A stretch of 64,000 bases of DNA from Coprobacter fastidiosus (GCF_030296935.1 NZ_AP028032.1:1984001-2048000); one strand, 5' to 3'. Positions 25,324 through 33,605 are shown, numbered from the stretch's first letter. Made by a program: numbers and translations. The notes: a model not told the origin generated them from the letters alone.

Positions 25324-26865
25324 TTATTTTTTCGGAAGCTTGATCGATACTGTTATGATACGGGCTGTCGGATTATTCGACACAACCTGCGTATCGCTCA
25401 AGATTTTCATTACACCGATACGGCCGCCTCCTGCAGTAGAGGTATCTACCGTTTTAAATGCAATTATATCTCCGACAACAAACGGATTGATTTTGTTCGA
25501 TGTTATATTAGATGCAGAAATAGCATTCGATATAGACTCTGCCGTGGCATTATCGAAATCAAATCCGGGAACTGCCAACAAACGAGTTTTGTTTTGAACC
25601 TCCATATCTGCTACCGATCCGTTCTTTCCTTTAAATTCAGAACATTTCGTATCATTACCTCCATCTATTGCATACATACGCAATACCCCTTGTCCGCCAT
25701 AAGCATAAAATTTGAGATCTACATTTGAAGCGTTGGCCGAACTTTCAAGTGCATAATCTACCGAATAAGTCTTCATATCTTTCAATGAGATCAAGGCATA
25801 TACATCCGGATAATTTGCATTCCCATTAGCCAATATCTGGCTGCCGACAGAAAGATTAGCGACAAAATCCATATTGACAATCGCCGTCATCGTCGCCTCC
25901 GATGTCTTATCCACAACATCGGTAGCCACAATTTTCAGCTTAGATGTCGCATTCGTCAACAATACATCCAAAGATTCGGTAACCGAAAGAGGAGAGTCTG
26001 CAAAATCTTTCGTAGCGGCAAGCACCTCTTGCGAATCTTCTATACGATAAATTTTCACATTGCGGATACCGCGTTGAGATTCCATACGCAATGTAATCGC
26101 TTTCGTTTCATCCTTATCCGCAAATACAGTATCTTCTTTCAACGTAATAGTCGGAGGTGCTGGTGTCAGATAATTTACCGTCATCGTAACAATTTTCACT
26201 TGTCCGTAAACATCGGTAGCTTTTACTTTAAAACCTTTGTCCCCTTCCATATACATAATCTGCTCATCAAAAACATATTCGGTCTCAGCATTATCAAACT
26301 CGATCGGGAAACCATATTGCATTTGTCCGCTTTCCGACACAAGATACATCTCGATCTTCTTCAATCCGGCGACAGAGGTTACCGTGAAATGCGTTTTCGG
26401 CATATCCCCGCCAACCAACTCATCATAAGTAATCGATTCAGGATCAAAGACTATCGACGGACCTTCTTTTATTCCCGTAACTCCTAACTCCAAAGTCGCT
26501 TTGGCTTCCCGGTTCAGTTTATCGATCGCAGTAACGACAAAAGCTTTATAATCTTCCTGATAGTTCAGGTTCTCAGACAGGCTATATGCCTTCTCATTAA
26601 AGAACGTCGTTACCGTTTTATAATCGATCATCCCTGTTTCCGTCTCGATTTGCATTATAACTTTTTTCAGTCCAAGCTCAGAACGGATAACAGCGACTAC
26701 CGGCAAATTATCCACTTCATTCATATCGGCCTGAAGATCATCATAAGCGAACTTAATAACCGGTTGGCTCAATGACGGATCTAAGGTCTCTTCGTCATCT
26801 TTACAGCTCGAAAACGGTAAAATGCAAGCTGTAAGAAACAATATTGATAATATTTTTTTTAACAT
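25324..26865 (-). CDS. PUL surface lipoprotein with Ig-like repeats (SusE-position protein)
   Basis: A predicted cell-surface glycan-binding lipoprotein of 513 residues in the SusE/SGBP position. The signal ends in PFSSCKDDEE, with cysteine 21 followed by the acidic CKDDEE surface-export signature. Three Ig-like repeats follow. Each has a pattern of the type SELGLKKVIMQIETETG, SVAGLKKIEMYLVSESG or SQRGIRNVKIYRIED, then a VTAIDKLNREA- or VKATDVYGQV-like strand. Residues about 333-513 are one copy of the domain found twice in the protein at 14021-15430 (LKDMKTYSVDYA, LRMYAIDGGND, TRLLAVPGFDFDNAT, GDIIAFKT). Binding is inferred from position, not from a known binding site. Confidence 0.8.
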   Translation of the reverse strand: MLKKILSILFLTACILPFSSCKDDEETLDPSLSQPVIKFAYDDLQADMNEVDNLPVVAVIRSELGLKKVIMQIETETGMIDYKTVTTFFNEKAYSLSENLNYQEDYKAFVVTAIDKLNREAKATLELGVTGIKEGPSIVFDPESITYDELVGGDMPKTHFTVTSVAGLKKIEMYLVSESGQMQYGFPIEFDNAETEYVFDEQIMYMEGDKGFKVKATDVYGQVKIVTMTVNYLTPAPPTITLKEDTVFADKDETKAITLRMESQRGIRNVKIYRIEDSQEVLAATKDFADSPLSVTESLDVLLTNATSKLKIVATDVVDKTSEATMTAIVNMDFVANLSVGSQILANGNANYPDVYALISLKDMKTYSVDYALESSANASNVDLKFYAYGGQGVLRMYAIDGGNDTKCSEFKGKNGSVADMEVQNKTRLLAVPGFDFDNATAESISNAISASNITSNKINPFVVGDIIAFKTVDTSTAGGGRIGVMKILSDTQVVSNNPTARIITVSIKLPKK

Positions 26866-26900
26866 ACGTTTATATATTAAGCGTTACTACTTATGATAAA

Positions 26901-27512
26901 CTATTTTTTATAATAGCAATATGAGTCAAAGACATGAATTACACCGTTTACAGGCATAATATTGCTGGTGATAGCTGCTCTCATCGGAGAATTTCCATTT
27001 GTCCCCGTATCATTGATAATCACTTTACCCGCATCTGCTTGCCATGGATTTTTCCGTACCAGGATAGTCATAAGACCTTCTTCTCCTCTTAGCAAAGTAA
27101 GAACATGGATTGCTTCTACGGGCAAATCTCCATAAGCGCTATAACTTCCTTCAATAATATGATACTGCAATAATTTTTTTACGCTTTCCATATCACAATC
27201 AGAAATAGATGATATTCCCGGAAAACGATCTGCCATAAAATTTTTCATGGCAGTATTGTTCAATGCCAAAAAAGTATATTCGGTATCAGTCTGAGTAAAA
27301 TAATCTTTCATTCCGGTATATTCTATTGCTTCGATATAGGTTGAAAATATATCCGGACGAGAATTAATATACTCCCATGCAGTCATATTCACATGCGGAT
27401 CAAGAACAGAACTTTCATAGTCGTAATTTTTCTGCAACGGCATGTCACAACTATTCATCGTACCGATAATGACCAGTAGAACCGCTATCTTATTTAATAA
27501 ATTCTTCAACAT
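26901..27512 (-). CDS. Fasciclin (FAS1) domain lipoprotein
   Basis: A predicted outer-membrane lipoprotein of 203 residues. The signal ends in IIGTMNSCD with the lipid cysteine near 22. One FAS1 domain follows: WEYINSRPDIFSTYIEAIEYTGM (first helices), EYTFLALNNTAMKNFM (the H1-like motif, near 90), LLQYHIIEGSYS, and a C-terminal NIMPVNGVIHVFDSYCYYKK in place of the H2 motif. FAS1 domains mediate adhesion and carbohydrate or protein contacts. FAS1 lipoproteins recur after SusD in some Bacteroidota PULs, where their role is not settled. It lies 27 bases downstream of susD and 35 bases before the Ig-repeat lipoprotein, and is co-transcribed with them. Confidence 0.85.
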   Translation of the reverse strand: MLKNLLNKIAVLLVIIGTMNSCDMPLQKNYDYESSVLDPHVNMTAWEYINSRPDIFSTYIEAIEYTGMKDYFTQTDTEYTFLALNNTAMKNFMADRFPGISSISDCDMESVKKLLQYHIIEGSYSAYGDLPVEAIHVLTLLRGEEGLMTILVRKNPWQADAGKVIINDTGTNGNSPMRAAITSNIMPVNGVIHVFDSYCYYKK

Positions 27513-27539
27513 GATTCTATATTTTAGATGTGGTTATTT

Positions 27540-28973
27540 TTACTTACCGTAATACGGATTCTGTGTTAATTTCGGATTCTCATTGATATGGGAATAGTGT
27601 ATCGGGAAAAGTTCATTTCCATCTTGGTTCATTCCATTAATAGGCTCCATGACTTCTTTCCACTTTTTCGTACGCAACAAATCGAACCAACGGCGTCCTT
27701 CTCCGACCAACTCTATTTGACGTTCATCCAAAATATAATTGATAATATCGTCCTCCGAAGCAAAATCCATAGACGTAGCGGTTGTCAACCCAGCACGGTC
27801 GCGAATCTGTTTTACCAAATCCAACGCTTCTTCCCATTTTCCCATACGGGCACGCGCTTCGGCCTGTAACAAAATCATATCTGAATAGCGGTAAATAGGA
27901 TAAGCCACTTCACATGTCTTATTTAAAGTCGTACTGATTGTTCCTCCGATAAATTTATTGAGCTCCCACCCATTTTGATAATACTGAGTTGTATATGCTT
28001 TTCTTAAATCATCATCAGAAAACTTTTCAAGAATAGCATCTGATAAAACGGCGGCACGGTTTCCCGATCCAGTAAACCATTGATACATATAACTATATCC
28101 ACTCGATCCCACTTCGTCCATATCAAAATGGACAACAAAGATGAGTTCTTTAGTCGTGTATTCATCATTCTCAGGAGTATCATCCGAAGGTTTTCCGTTC
28201 AGTTCTTCCACAAACATTTTCCGCCAATTCTCAATACTTGTTTCAAGTTTCATAAACGTAGCGTCTCCGGACATCTTATCAATAGTCTGATCTGCCAAAT
28301 TATACTCCTCAAGCCACATATACACATCTGCCATAATAGCCCAAACGCCATAAATAGAAATGCGTTTCCGTTCTTTATTATTCGTTTTATCCATCAATTC
28401 TTCAGCTTTTTTAAGGTCTTCAAGAATCACATTCCTAAGGATATAATTTTTATCGGTACGCTCTTTATATAGATCAGTACTATACTTTTCGTTCGGCTCA
28501 GTAAACAAAGGTACGTCTCCCCAAACGCGAATAGCATAAAAATAACCGAGAGCTCTCATGGCATAGGCCTGTCCTAAATAATCGTTACGAGTAGCGATAG
28601 AAGGCATATCGACTGTCGGAATATACTTAATCGCCAGATTTGCCTGATTGATCATTTTATATAAATCTGTCCACTTGGCACATTCATGACTCGTCGTTAT
28701 CAAGTTATCGATTACCCTTTGTTGATCTGCTGCAGAAGAAGAACCGGGAGACATATTGTCTGAACGGAACTCTCCCCAGTAAAAATAATTCTTCCGCATA
28801 GTCGTACGGAAAAGTCCGTAAATTTCATTTACTCCGGCTTTTACATCCCGTGAAGTTTGCCACATCTCTTCTACCGGTATTTCACTTATCGGCTCTTCCT
28901 CAAGAAATGCCTCGCAAGAACTCAACGAAAAAGCAAGTGCGGCAACTCCAAAAAATAACTTTATCCTATTCAT
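27540..28973 (-). CDS. SusD/RagB-family nutrient-binding lipoprotein
   Basis: The lipoprotein lid of the SusCD outer-membrane glycan importer, 477 residues. The signal MNRIKLFFGVAALAFSLSSC ends at cysteine 20, followed by EAFLEEEPISEIPVEEMWQTS, the usual SusD start. Four TPR-like helical pairs are implied by QANLAIKYIP, YLGQAYAMRALGYFYAIRVWGDVPLF and EDLKKAEELMDK. The C-terminal family block includes YRYSDMILLQAEARARMGKWEEAL, LVKQIRDRAGL and DERQIELVGEGRRWFDLLR. It follows susC by 11 bases, and the two gene products form the complex. The glycan bound is not deducible. Confidence 0.95.
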   Translation of the reverse strand: MNRIKLFFGVAALAFSLSSCEAFLEEEPISEIPVEEMWQTSRDVKAGVNEIYGLFRTTMRKNYFYWGEFRSDNMSPGSSSAADQQRVIDNLITTSHECAKWTDLYKMINQANLAIKYIPTVDMPSIATRNDYLGQAYAMRALGYFYAIRVWGDVPLFTEPNEKYSTDLYKERTDKNYILRNVILEDLKKAEELMDKTNNKERKRISIYGVWAIMADVYMWLEEYNLADQTIDKMSGDATFMKLETSIENWRKMFVEELNGKPSDDTPENDEYTTKELIFVVHFDMDEVGSSGYSYMYQWFTGSGNRAAVLSDAILEKFSDDDLRKAYTTQYYQNGWELNKFIGGTISTTLNKTCEVAYPIYRYSDMILLQAEARARMGKWEEALDLVKQIRDRAGLTTATSMDFASEDDIINYILDERQIELVGEGRRWFDLLRTKKWKEVMEPINGMNQDGNELFPIHYSHINENPKLTQNPYYGK

Positions 28974-28984
28974 AGTAGTTTCGA

Positions 28985-31900
28985 TTAAAAATTAACAGAC
29001 ATACCTACACCATATTCTCTTTTTTTCGGGTAACGATAATTATCCCGACCGATTTGTAACGGATCGCTCGTCGAAAACTCCGGATCAAATCCCGAATATT
29101 TAGTCCAAGTAAGAGCGTTATTTACAAAAGCATACAGATTTATACCTTTTACACCACATTTCCGACACCAATTTTTCGGTAGGTTATAACTTAACCGCAC
29201 ATTCTGTAATCGGATGAAAGAACCGTCTTCGACATAGAAAGAGTTAGCATAACGGGCATTATCATATTCATCATTATAAGGTCTCGGATAAAGGGCTATA
29301 TCTCCCTGTTTCAACCATGTATTATAAATTACATCCGGAGAAGGTGTCGTTCCGGTATATTTAAACATATTCCGGTTATGCTCACCGAAGTTGTAAATCT
29401 CTCCACCCAAAGAGTAATAAAAAGAAATAAACAAGCTCCAATCCTTATACGTAAACTGAGTGCTAAGACCTCCTGTAACATCAGGAAGTGCATTGCCGAT
29501 AATCATACGGTCATTATCATCGATAATTCCGTCACGACTACCTTCTGGTTCTTCCCAGTTAATATCTCCTCCGCGAAAAGGTTTTCCGTTCGGTAAAGTT
29601 TTCTGCAAGACTTTACCGGTATATTCCGTTCCATTCAATAAATATTTATTTTGAAACACACCATTTTCAAAAACCGGTGTAAGCTGTTGCCATGATCCTT
29701 CGGCAAAAGCATTAGACTCATCATATTGGAAAACATTAATATATTTATATCCATAGAAGTCTCCGATACGTCCTCCTTCTTGCATCCACCATAAATCTCC
29801 TTCCAAATAAGCTTTACCTTCAGAAAGACGCTCTATCTGATTTATGTTTCGTGAAATATTAAACGAAGCATTCCATCGGAAATTTTTTGTACGGATGATA
29901 TCTCCGGCAATAGCGACTTCGAATCCTCGGTTGCTGACCTCGCCCACATTGGTTTTCATCGTTGAAAAACCCGACTCTTTCGGGAGTTCATAATCTGCCA
30001 ACAATCCTGAAGTATATTTGTCATAGTAATCAAATGTAGCGGTAAGACGGCTATTCCAGAAAGAAAGGTCAAGACCGATATCAAACTGTTTTGTCTCTTC
30101 CCATTTCAGATTGTCTTTACCGATACGAGTTGCAGAAACGCCTCCGACACCGTCATAAATAGTGCTCGGAGAATAAGTATATACGTAATCGTAATTTCCG
30201 ATAGACTCATTTCCGGTTACACCATAACTTACACGAATCTTCGCATCATCGAGTGCAGGTTTGGCAAATTGCATGAACTTCTCATCAGAAATACGCCAAC
30301 CGACAGATGCAGACGGGAAATTCCCCCATTTATTATTCTCAGCAAAACGAGAAGATCCGTCTCGGCGCACATTTGCCGTCAATAAATAACGTCCTTTATA
30401 ATCATAAGTTATACGAGCAAACAAAGAAGCTAAAGAATGGCTCGTCTGCCATGTACCGGTAGAAGTTTGAGTCAAATTAGACGCAAAAGCGTTCATCGTA
30501 TAAATATAATCGGTAGAAGAATTAGTCCCTACAAGAATTTCATTTTGATTTGACCAACGCTGAGCACTAAAACCCGCCATTGCAGAAAAATTATGGTCTC
30601 CCCATTTGTGGCTATAACTGAAATAATCTTCATTCATCCAGTTCCAGCCTAAATAGTTATAAGAACCGCCTTCATTACTTTTTTGCCACTCATCCGTAAT
30701 AATACTGGGATATAATTTCTTCCGTTTACTAAGCGAGAAATTGGCATTGATATTCGTACGGAACTTCAAACCTTTATAAATGTCAAATTCAAAGAACTGA
30801 TAAAAATTCCCTTTATATGCGTCTGTAAAATCTGTTGTATACTCGACTTGCGCAATCGGATTTTTCTGTCCGTTAAACACTCCCACAAGCGAGCCATCAG
30901 GGTAGTATGTCGAGAAATAAGGACGACGACTCAACATTGCATTTAATAATGCATTCTCGTTTATACCCTCTTTTTTAGAGTAAGTAAGAGCGATGCGGCT
31001 ACCCATATTCATCCATTTTACCGGTTTGTAATCAGAATTAATACGAGTTGTCAACCGCTGAAATGCCGTATTAGGAACTATACCTCTTTCATTAAAATAA
31101 CCGGTATTGATAAAATATTTGATTTTGTCGCTGCCACCGCCCACACTAATATCAACCTGATCCTTCTGTGCAGTTTGCAAAATCATATCCTGATAGTCAT
31201 TATCTACATTAAAAAATACATTCAACGAGTCTTGAATCATTTGGATACTCTCATCTGCATTACCGATATTATTATCTAAAAAATACTGACGACGAGCATT
31301 ATCATAATAACGACGATCAGCACGGTTTGCCTGAGCCAACTTATGAGACAATGTTCCCCATGAATGATTGTACTTCACATCAATACGGGGCTTACCCGCT
31401 TCTCCTTGCTTAGTTGTAATGATAATCACACCATTAGCAGAACGAGAACCGTAAATAGCTGCCGAAGCTGCATCTTTCAAAATTTCCATAGATGCAATAT
31501 CCGTTGGGTTGATTCCATCAATATCATCCAAAGGAATACCATCCACAATATAAAGGGGTTTTACTCCATCGGCAGAGAATGTAGATGTTCCACGTATTTT
31601 AATTGAAGAAGTTTCCCCGGGTTGGCCAGAACCGGAAATAATCTGAATTCCGGCAGTCTGTCCTTGTAAAGCCTCAAACACATTCGTCGCCATCTTCTGC
31701 TCTATATCTTTACTGGATATAGAACTGATAGCACCTGTTACATCTCGTTTTTTCATCGTTCCGTATCCGACAACGACTACTTCATCGAGATTTTTAGAAT
31801 TTTCGGACAAAATAACTTTCATATCCGGCTTTGATGTAACCTCTTTAGTTACATACCCGACATACGAAACGATCAAAGTAGCACCGCTTTTCGATACTTT

Positions 31901-32122
31901 AATCGTAAACTTACCATCCAAATCGGTCGCTGCAACATTTTTTGTCCCTTTTTCTGTGACGGTAGCACCGGGCAATGTTTCCCCTGCCTCGTCCAGAACA
32001 ACACCTTTCACACTTACTTTACCGGAAGTCTGCGCATTTATTGGCTGCACCAGCAATAAGAAATTGAAAAAAGCCATTAGGCATCCGACAATACGGACTA
32101 TTCGCTCTGTTCCACTTTTCAT
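28985..32122 (-). CDS. SusC/RagA-family TonB-linked outer-membrane transporter
   Basis: The barrel of the PUL importer; energy is supplied by TonB across the periplasm. From the ATG at 32122 the protein has about 1,045 residues, with a signal peptide through QPINAQ. The order is a carboxypeptidase-regulatory-like domain (VKGVVLDEAGETLPGATV to VSYVGYV), the TonB box and plug (LDEVVVVGYGTMKKRDVTGA, EALQGQTAGIQI, YIVDGIPLDDI, GSRSANGVIIITTK), and a 22-strand barrel ending in REYGVGMSVNF. Starts at 32203 or 32218 in the same frame are possible and would add up to 32 residues, but the signal peptide fits 32122 best. The leader holds a promoter and a terminator-like hairpin. Confidence 0.94.
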   Translation of the reverse strand: MKSGTERIVRIVGCLMAFFNFLLLVQPINAQTSGKVSVKGVVLDEAGETLPGATVTEKGTKNVAATDLDGKFTIKVSKSGATLIVSYVGYVTKEVTSKPDMKVILSENSKNLDEVVVVGYGTMKKRDVTGAISSISSKDIEQKMATNVFEALQGQTAGIQIISGSGQPGETSSIKIRGTSTFSADGVKPLYIVDGIPLDDIDGINPTDIASMEILKDAASAAIYGSRSANGVIIITTKQGEAGKPRIDVKYNHSWGTLSHKLAQANRADRRYYDNARRQYFLDNNIGNADESIQMIQDSLNVFFNVDNDYQDMILQTAQKDQVDISVGGGSDKIKYFINTGYFNERGIVPNTAFQRLTTRINSDYKPVKWMNMGSRIALTYSKKEGINENALLNAMLSRRPYFSTYYPDGSLVGVFNGQKNPIAQVEYTTDFTDAYKGNFYQFFEFDIYKGLKFRTNINANFSLSKRKKLYPSIITDEWQKSNEGGSYNYLGWNWMNEDYFSYSHKWGDHNFSAMAGFSAQRWSNQNEILVGTNSSTDYIYTMNAFASNLTQTSTGTWQTSHSLASLFARITYDYKGRYLLTANVRRDGSSRFAENNKWGNFPSASVGWRISDEKFMQFAKPALDDAKIRVSYGVTGNESIGNYDYVYTYSPSTIYDGVGGVSATRIGKDNLKWEETKQFDIGLDLSFWNSRLTATFDYYDKYTSGLLADYELPKESGFSTMKTNVGEVSNRGFEVAIAGDIIRTKNFRWNASFNISRNINQIERLSEGKAYLEGDLWWMQEGGRIGDFYGYKYINVFQYDESNAFAEGSWQQLTPVFENGVFQNKYLLNGTEYTGKVLQKTLPNGKPFRGGDINWEEPEGSRDGIIDDNDRMIIGNALPDVTGGLSTQFTYKDWSLFISFYYSLGGEIYNFGEHNRNMFKYTGTTPSPDVIYNTWLKQGDIALYPRPYNDEYDNARYANSFYVEDGSFIRLQNVRLSYNLPKNWCRKCGVKGINLYAFVNNALTWTKYSGFDPEFSTSDPLQIGRDNYRYPKKREYGVGMSVNF

Positions 32123-32207
32123 GTTATGTATTAGTTTAGTAAAAAAATTTAAACACTCAGATAGACATGGTAATAGATATCTTCTTTTATTTACAAACTC
32201 CATCTTT

Positions 32208-32230
32208 TGTCCAAACAAATGTTCGTTTTA
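32208..32230 (-). repeat. Downstream inverted copy complementary to the leader hairpin
   Basis: On the minus strand this reads AACGAACATTTGTTTGGACA within its 23 bases. The same 20-mer with two changes occurs on the plus strand at 32348-32367, inside the leader hairpin. In the susC transcript this segment could therefore pair with the 5' arm of the hairpin. It overlaps the first codons of the longer susC reading frame. Confidence 0.7.
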
Positions 32231-32330
32231 CTAAACGGAATGAAAAGTCTTAAATATGTAGTGTTGGATATTCGATAAATGTATTGATAACAAAAATTTG
32301 TGTAAAAATTAAGGAAGAAATTTAGTGAAT

Positions 32331-32366
32331 AAAAAAAAGTCCGAATAAACGAACGTTTATTTGGAC
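32331..32366 (-). terminator. Terminator-like hairpin in the susC leader
   Basis: Read on the minus strand, GTCCAAATAAACG, loop TT and CGTTTATTCGGAC form a 13-bp stem with one internal mismatch, followed directly by eight Ts (32338-32331). It lies about 40-70 bases downstream of the predicted start and over 200 bases before the susC ATG. It could be an attenuator, or the end of a short leader RNA of about 75 nt. Confidence 0.75.
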
Positions 32367-32413
32367 AGTCTAATCAATCGGCATAAAAACAGATTTAGGC
32401 TCAATTTCACGGA

Positions 32414-32444
32414 CAAATATATGGCATAAATTTTAAATAACAAA
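32414..32444 (-). promoter_or_regulatory. Promoter of the PUL (susC) operon
   Basis: On the minus strand TTTG (32444-32441), exactly 19 bases, then TATATTTG (32421-32414) match both elements of the Bacteroidota primary promoter. The start is predicted near 32408, giving a leader of about 286 bases. Confidence 0.75.
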
Positions 32445-32446
32445 TA

Positions 32447-32460
32447 TGTGTGCGCACACA
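32447..32460. promoter_or_regulatory. Perfect palindrome abutting the PUL promoter, operator candidate
   Basis: TGTGTGCGCACACA is a perfect 14-bp palindrome two bases upstream of the -33 element, centred near -45. The TGTG...CACA ends are reminiscent of sites for CRP/FNR-type activators, which suggests but does not prove an activator site. Confidence 0.5.
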
Positions 32461-33123
32461 CAAAACACACAAAATCACATATTTTATTACAAATCAAATG
32501 TTTATAAAAAAATATCAAGTATAAAATATGTTATTAAACATATTCTGAGATAATAATTCTACAATTAAAACAACATATTGTTATACTATTAATATAAAAA
32601 AGAAACACAAAAGCCATAAATGTATTCTTTACTATAAAAATATATCTATATATACAACCCGCTTCAAAGTCTTTTAATATTAATAGTGACGATATACAAA
32701 CTATATTCAGATCTGTCGTCTAAATTTTGCTCAGTCTACGTTTGAGAATTTCGATTGAGGATATTTCTTCGATTTTACGAGAATGATGGCCTGCTATCTA
32801 ACGAGTGAAAACCGGAAAACAGACTGGAAGAAAACAATGGCCTGATAACATTTTCTCTCAGACAGGGCTCTAAATTGGAATGGTAAAATGCGTAAAATAA
32901 AAAGCTAAATATTTAAATTACGAAGAAAATAAAGATAACATAGTAGATATATCGATTATTATATCGTTATTTGCAATACAAACAAAGAGAGTTTATATCG
33001 CTCTTACTCTTCTATGAGGATTTTCTCAAACGCAAACCGTTGAGTATTTTTTTATCGTCGGTCAAGATCTTTCCCCAAATCTCGTTGTTTCAATTTTTTA
33101 TTATTTATTTTTATTTCATTCTT
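32461..33123. other. AT-rich non-coding region between the PUL promoter and the RRM gene
   Basis: No reading frame here is convincing. 32461-32730 is almost pure AT with no clear element. About 32735-32890 is more balanced in base composition and contains a TACGTTTG box (32737-32744) and two copies of the ATGGCCTG core, near 32789 and 32840; it may hide a small RNA. 32960-33123 is the probable leader of the RRM gene. Confidence 0.45.
33025..33053 (+). promoter_or_regulatory. Possible attenuator hairpin in the RRM gene leader
   Basis: CTCAA-(A)-CG, loop CAAAC, CG-TTGAG, then TATTTTTTT. This is a short stem of seven pairs with one bulge, followed by a T-run, about 70 bases before the ATG. It could be a weak intrinsic terminator. 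Confidence 0.4.
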
Positions 33124-33369
33124 ATGAATATTTACATTGGTAACCTTAGCTATAATGTTAAGGAGTCAGATTTAATCCAAGTTTTGGAAGAGTATGGTAC
33201 AGTTAACTCTGTAAAATTAATTAAAGATCGCGAAACCGGTCGTTCCAAAGGTTTTGCTTTTGCAGAAATGCCAGATGACATGCAAGCAGCAAACACAATT
33301 AAAGAACTTAATGGTGCACAGTATGACAATCGCACGATGGTAGTAAAAGAAGCCCGACCTCGATTCTAA
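33124..33369 (+). CDS. RRM-domain RNA-binding protein (Rbp family)
   Basis: An 81-residue single-RRM protein of the glycine-poor RbpA/B type found in Bacteroidota and cyanobacteria. RNP2 is IYIGNL (residues 3-8) and RNP1 is KGFAFAEM (about 43-50); FAFAEM keeps the two aromatic positions that stack on RNA bases. The C-terminus ends at EARPRF with no extra tail. The ATG at 33124 starts directly at the RRM; an in-frame extension to 32971 has no RRM character and is probably leader. Relatives in Bacteroides bind small RNAs and mRNA leaders and influence PUL expression, so its position beside a PUL with a structured leader is suggestive only. A palindromic terminator follows. Confidence 0.93.
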   Translation: MNIYIGNLSYNVKESDLIQVLEEYGTVNSVKLIKDRETGRSKGFAFAEMPDDMQAANTIKELNGAQYDNRTMVVKEARPRF

Positions 33370-33402
33370 ACTCTTGAATTTTCGTATTTCCATTATACGA
33401 CT

Positions 33403-33442
33403 AAAAAAAATATCCGGACTTTAAAGTCCGGATATTTTTTTT
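33403..33442. terminator. Bidirectional intrinsic terminator after the RRM gene
   Basis: A 20-bp perfect inverted repeat (core TATCCGGACTTT / AAAGTCCGGATA) is flanked by eight As and eight Ts. It can serve the RRM gene on plus and, on minus, transcripts arriving from the tRNA side. Confidence 0.92.
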
Positions 33443-33500
33443 AGTCCCAATATTTTCTGCCTTAAAAATCAGGACAAACCGCCCCCAATAAAACAAAAAA

Positions 33501-33524
33501 AGAACGCCAACCACTTAGCGCTCT
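33501..33524 (-). terminator. Terminator downstream of tRNA-fMet
   Basis: On the minus strand AGAGCGC and GCGTTCT pair with one G-T wobble around a 10-base loop, followed by a T-run (plus-strand As at 33495-33500). Confidence 0.65.
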
Positions 33525-33533
33525 TAAACTTAG

Positions 33534-33605
<72 letters not shown>

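Noticed and set aside
32971-33123. N-terminal extension of the RRM protein
   Set aside because: The extra 51 codons have no RRM character, contain a hairpin with a T-run, and the ATG at 33124 starts exactly at the domain.
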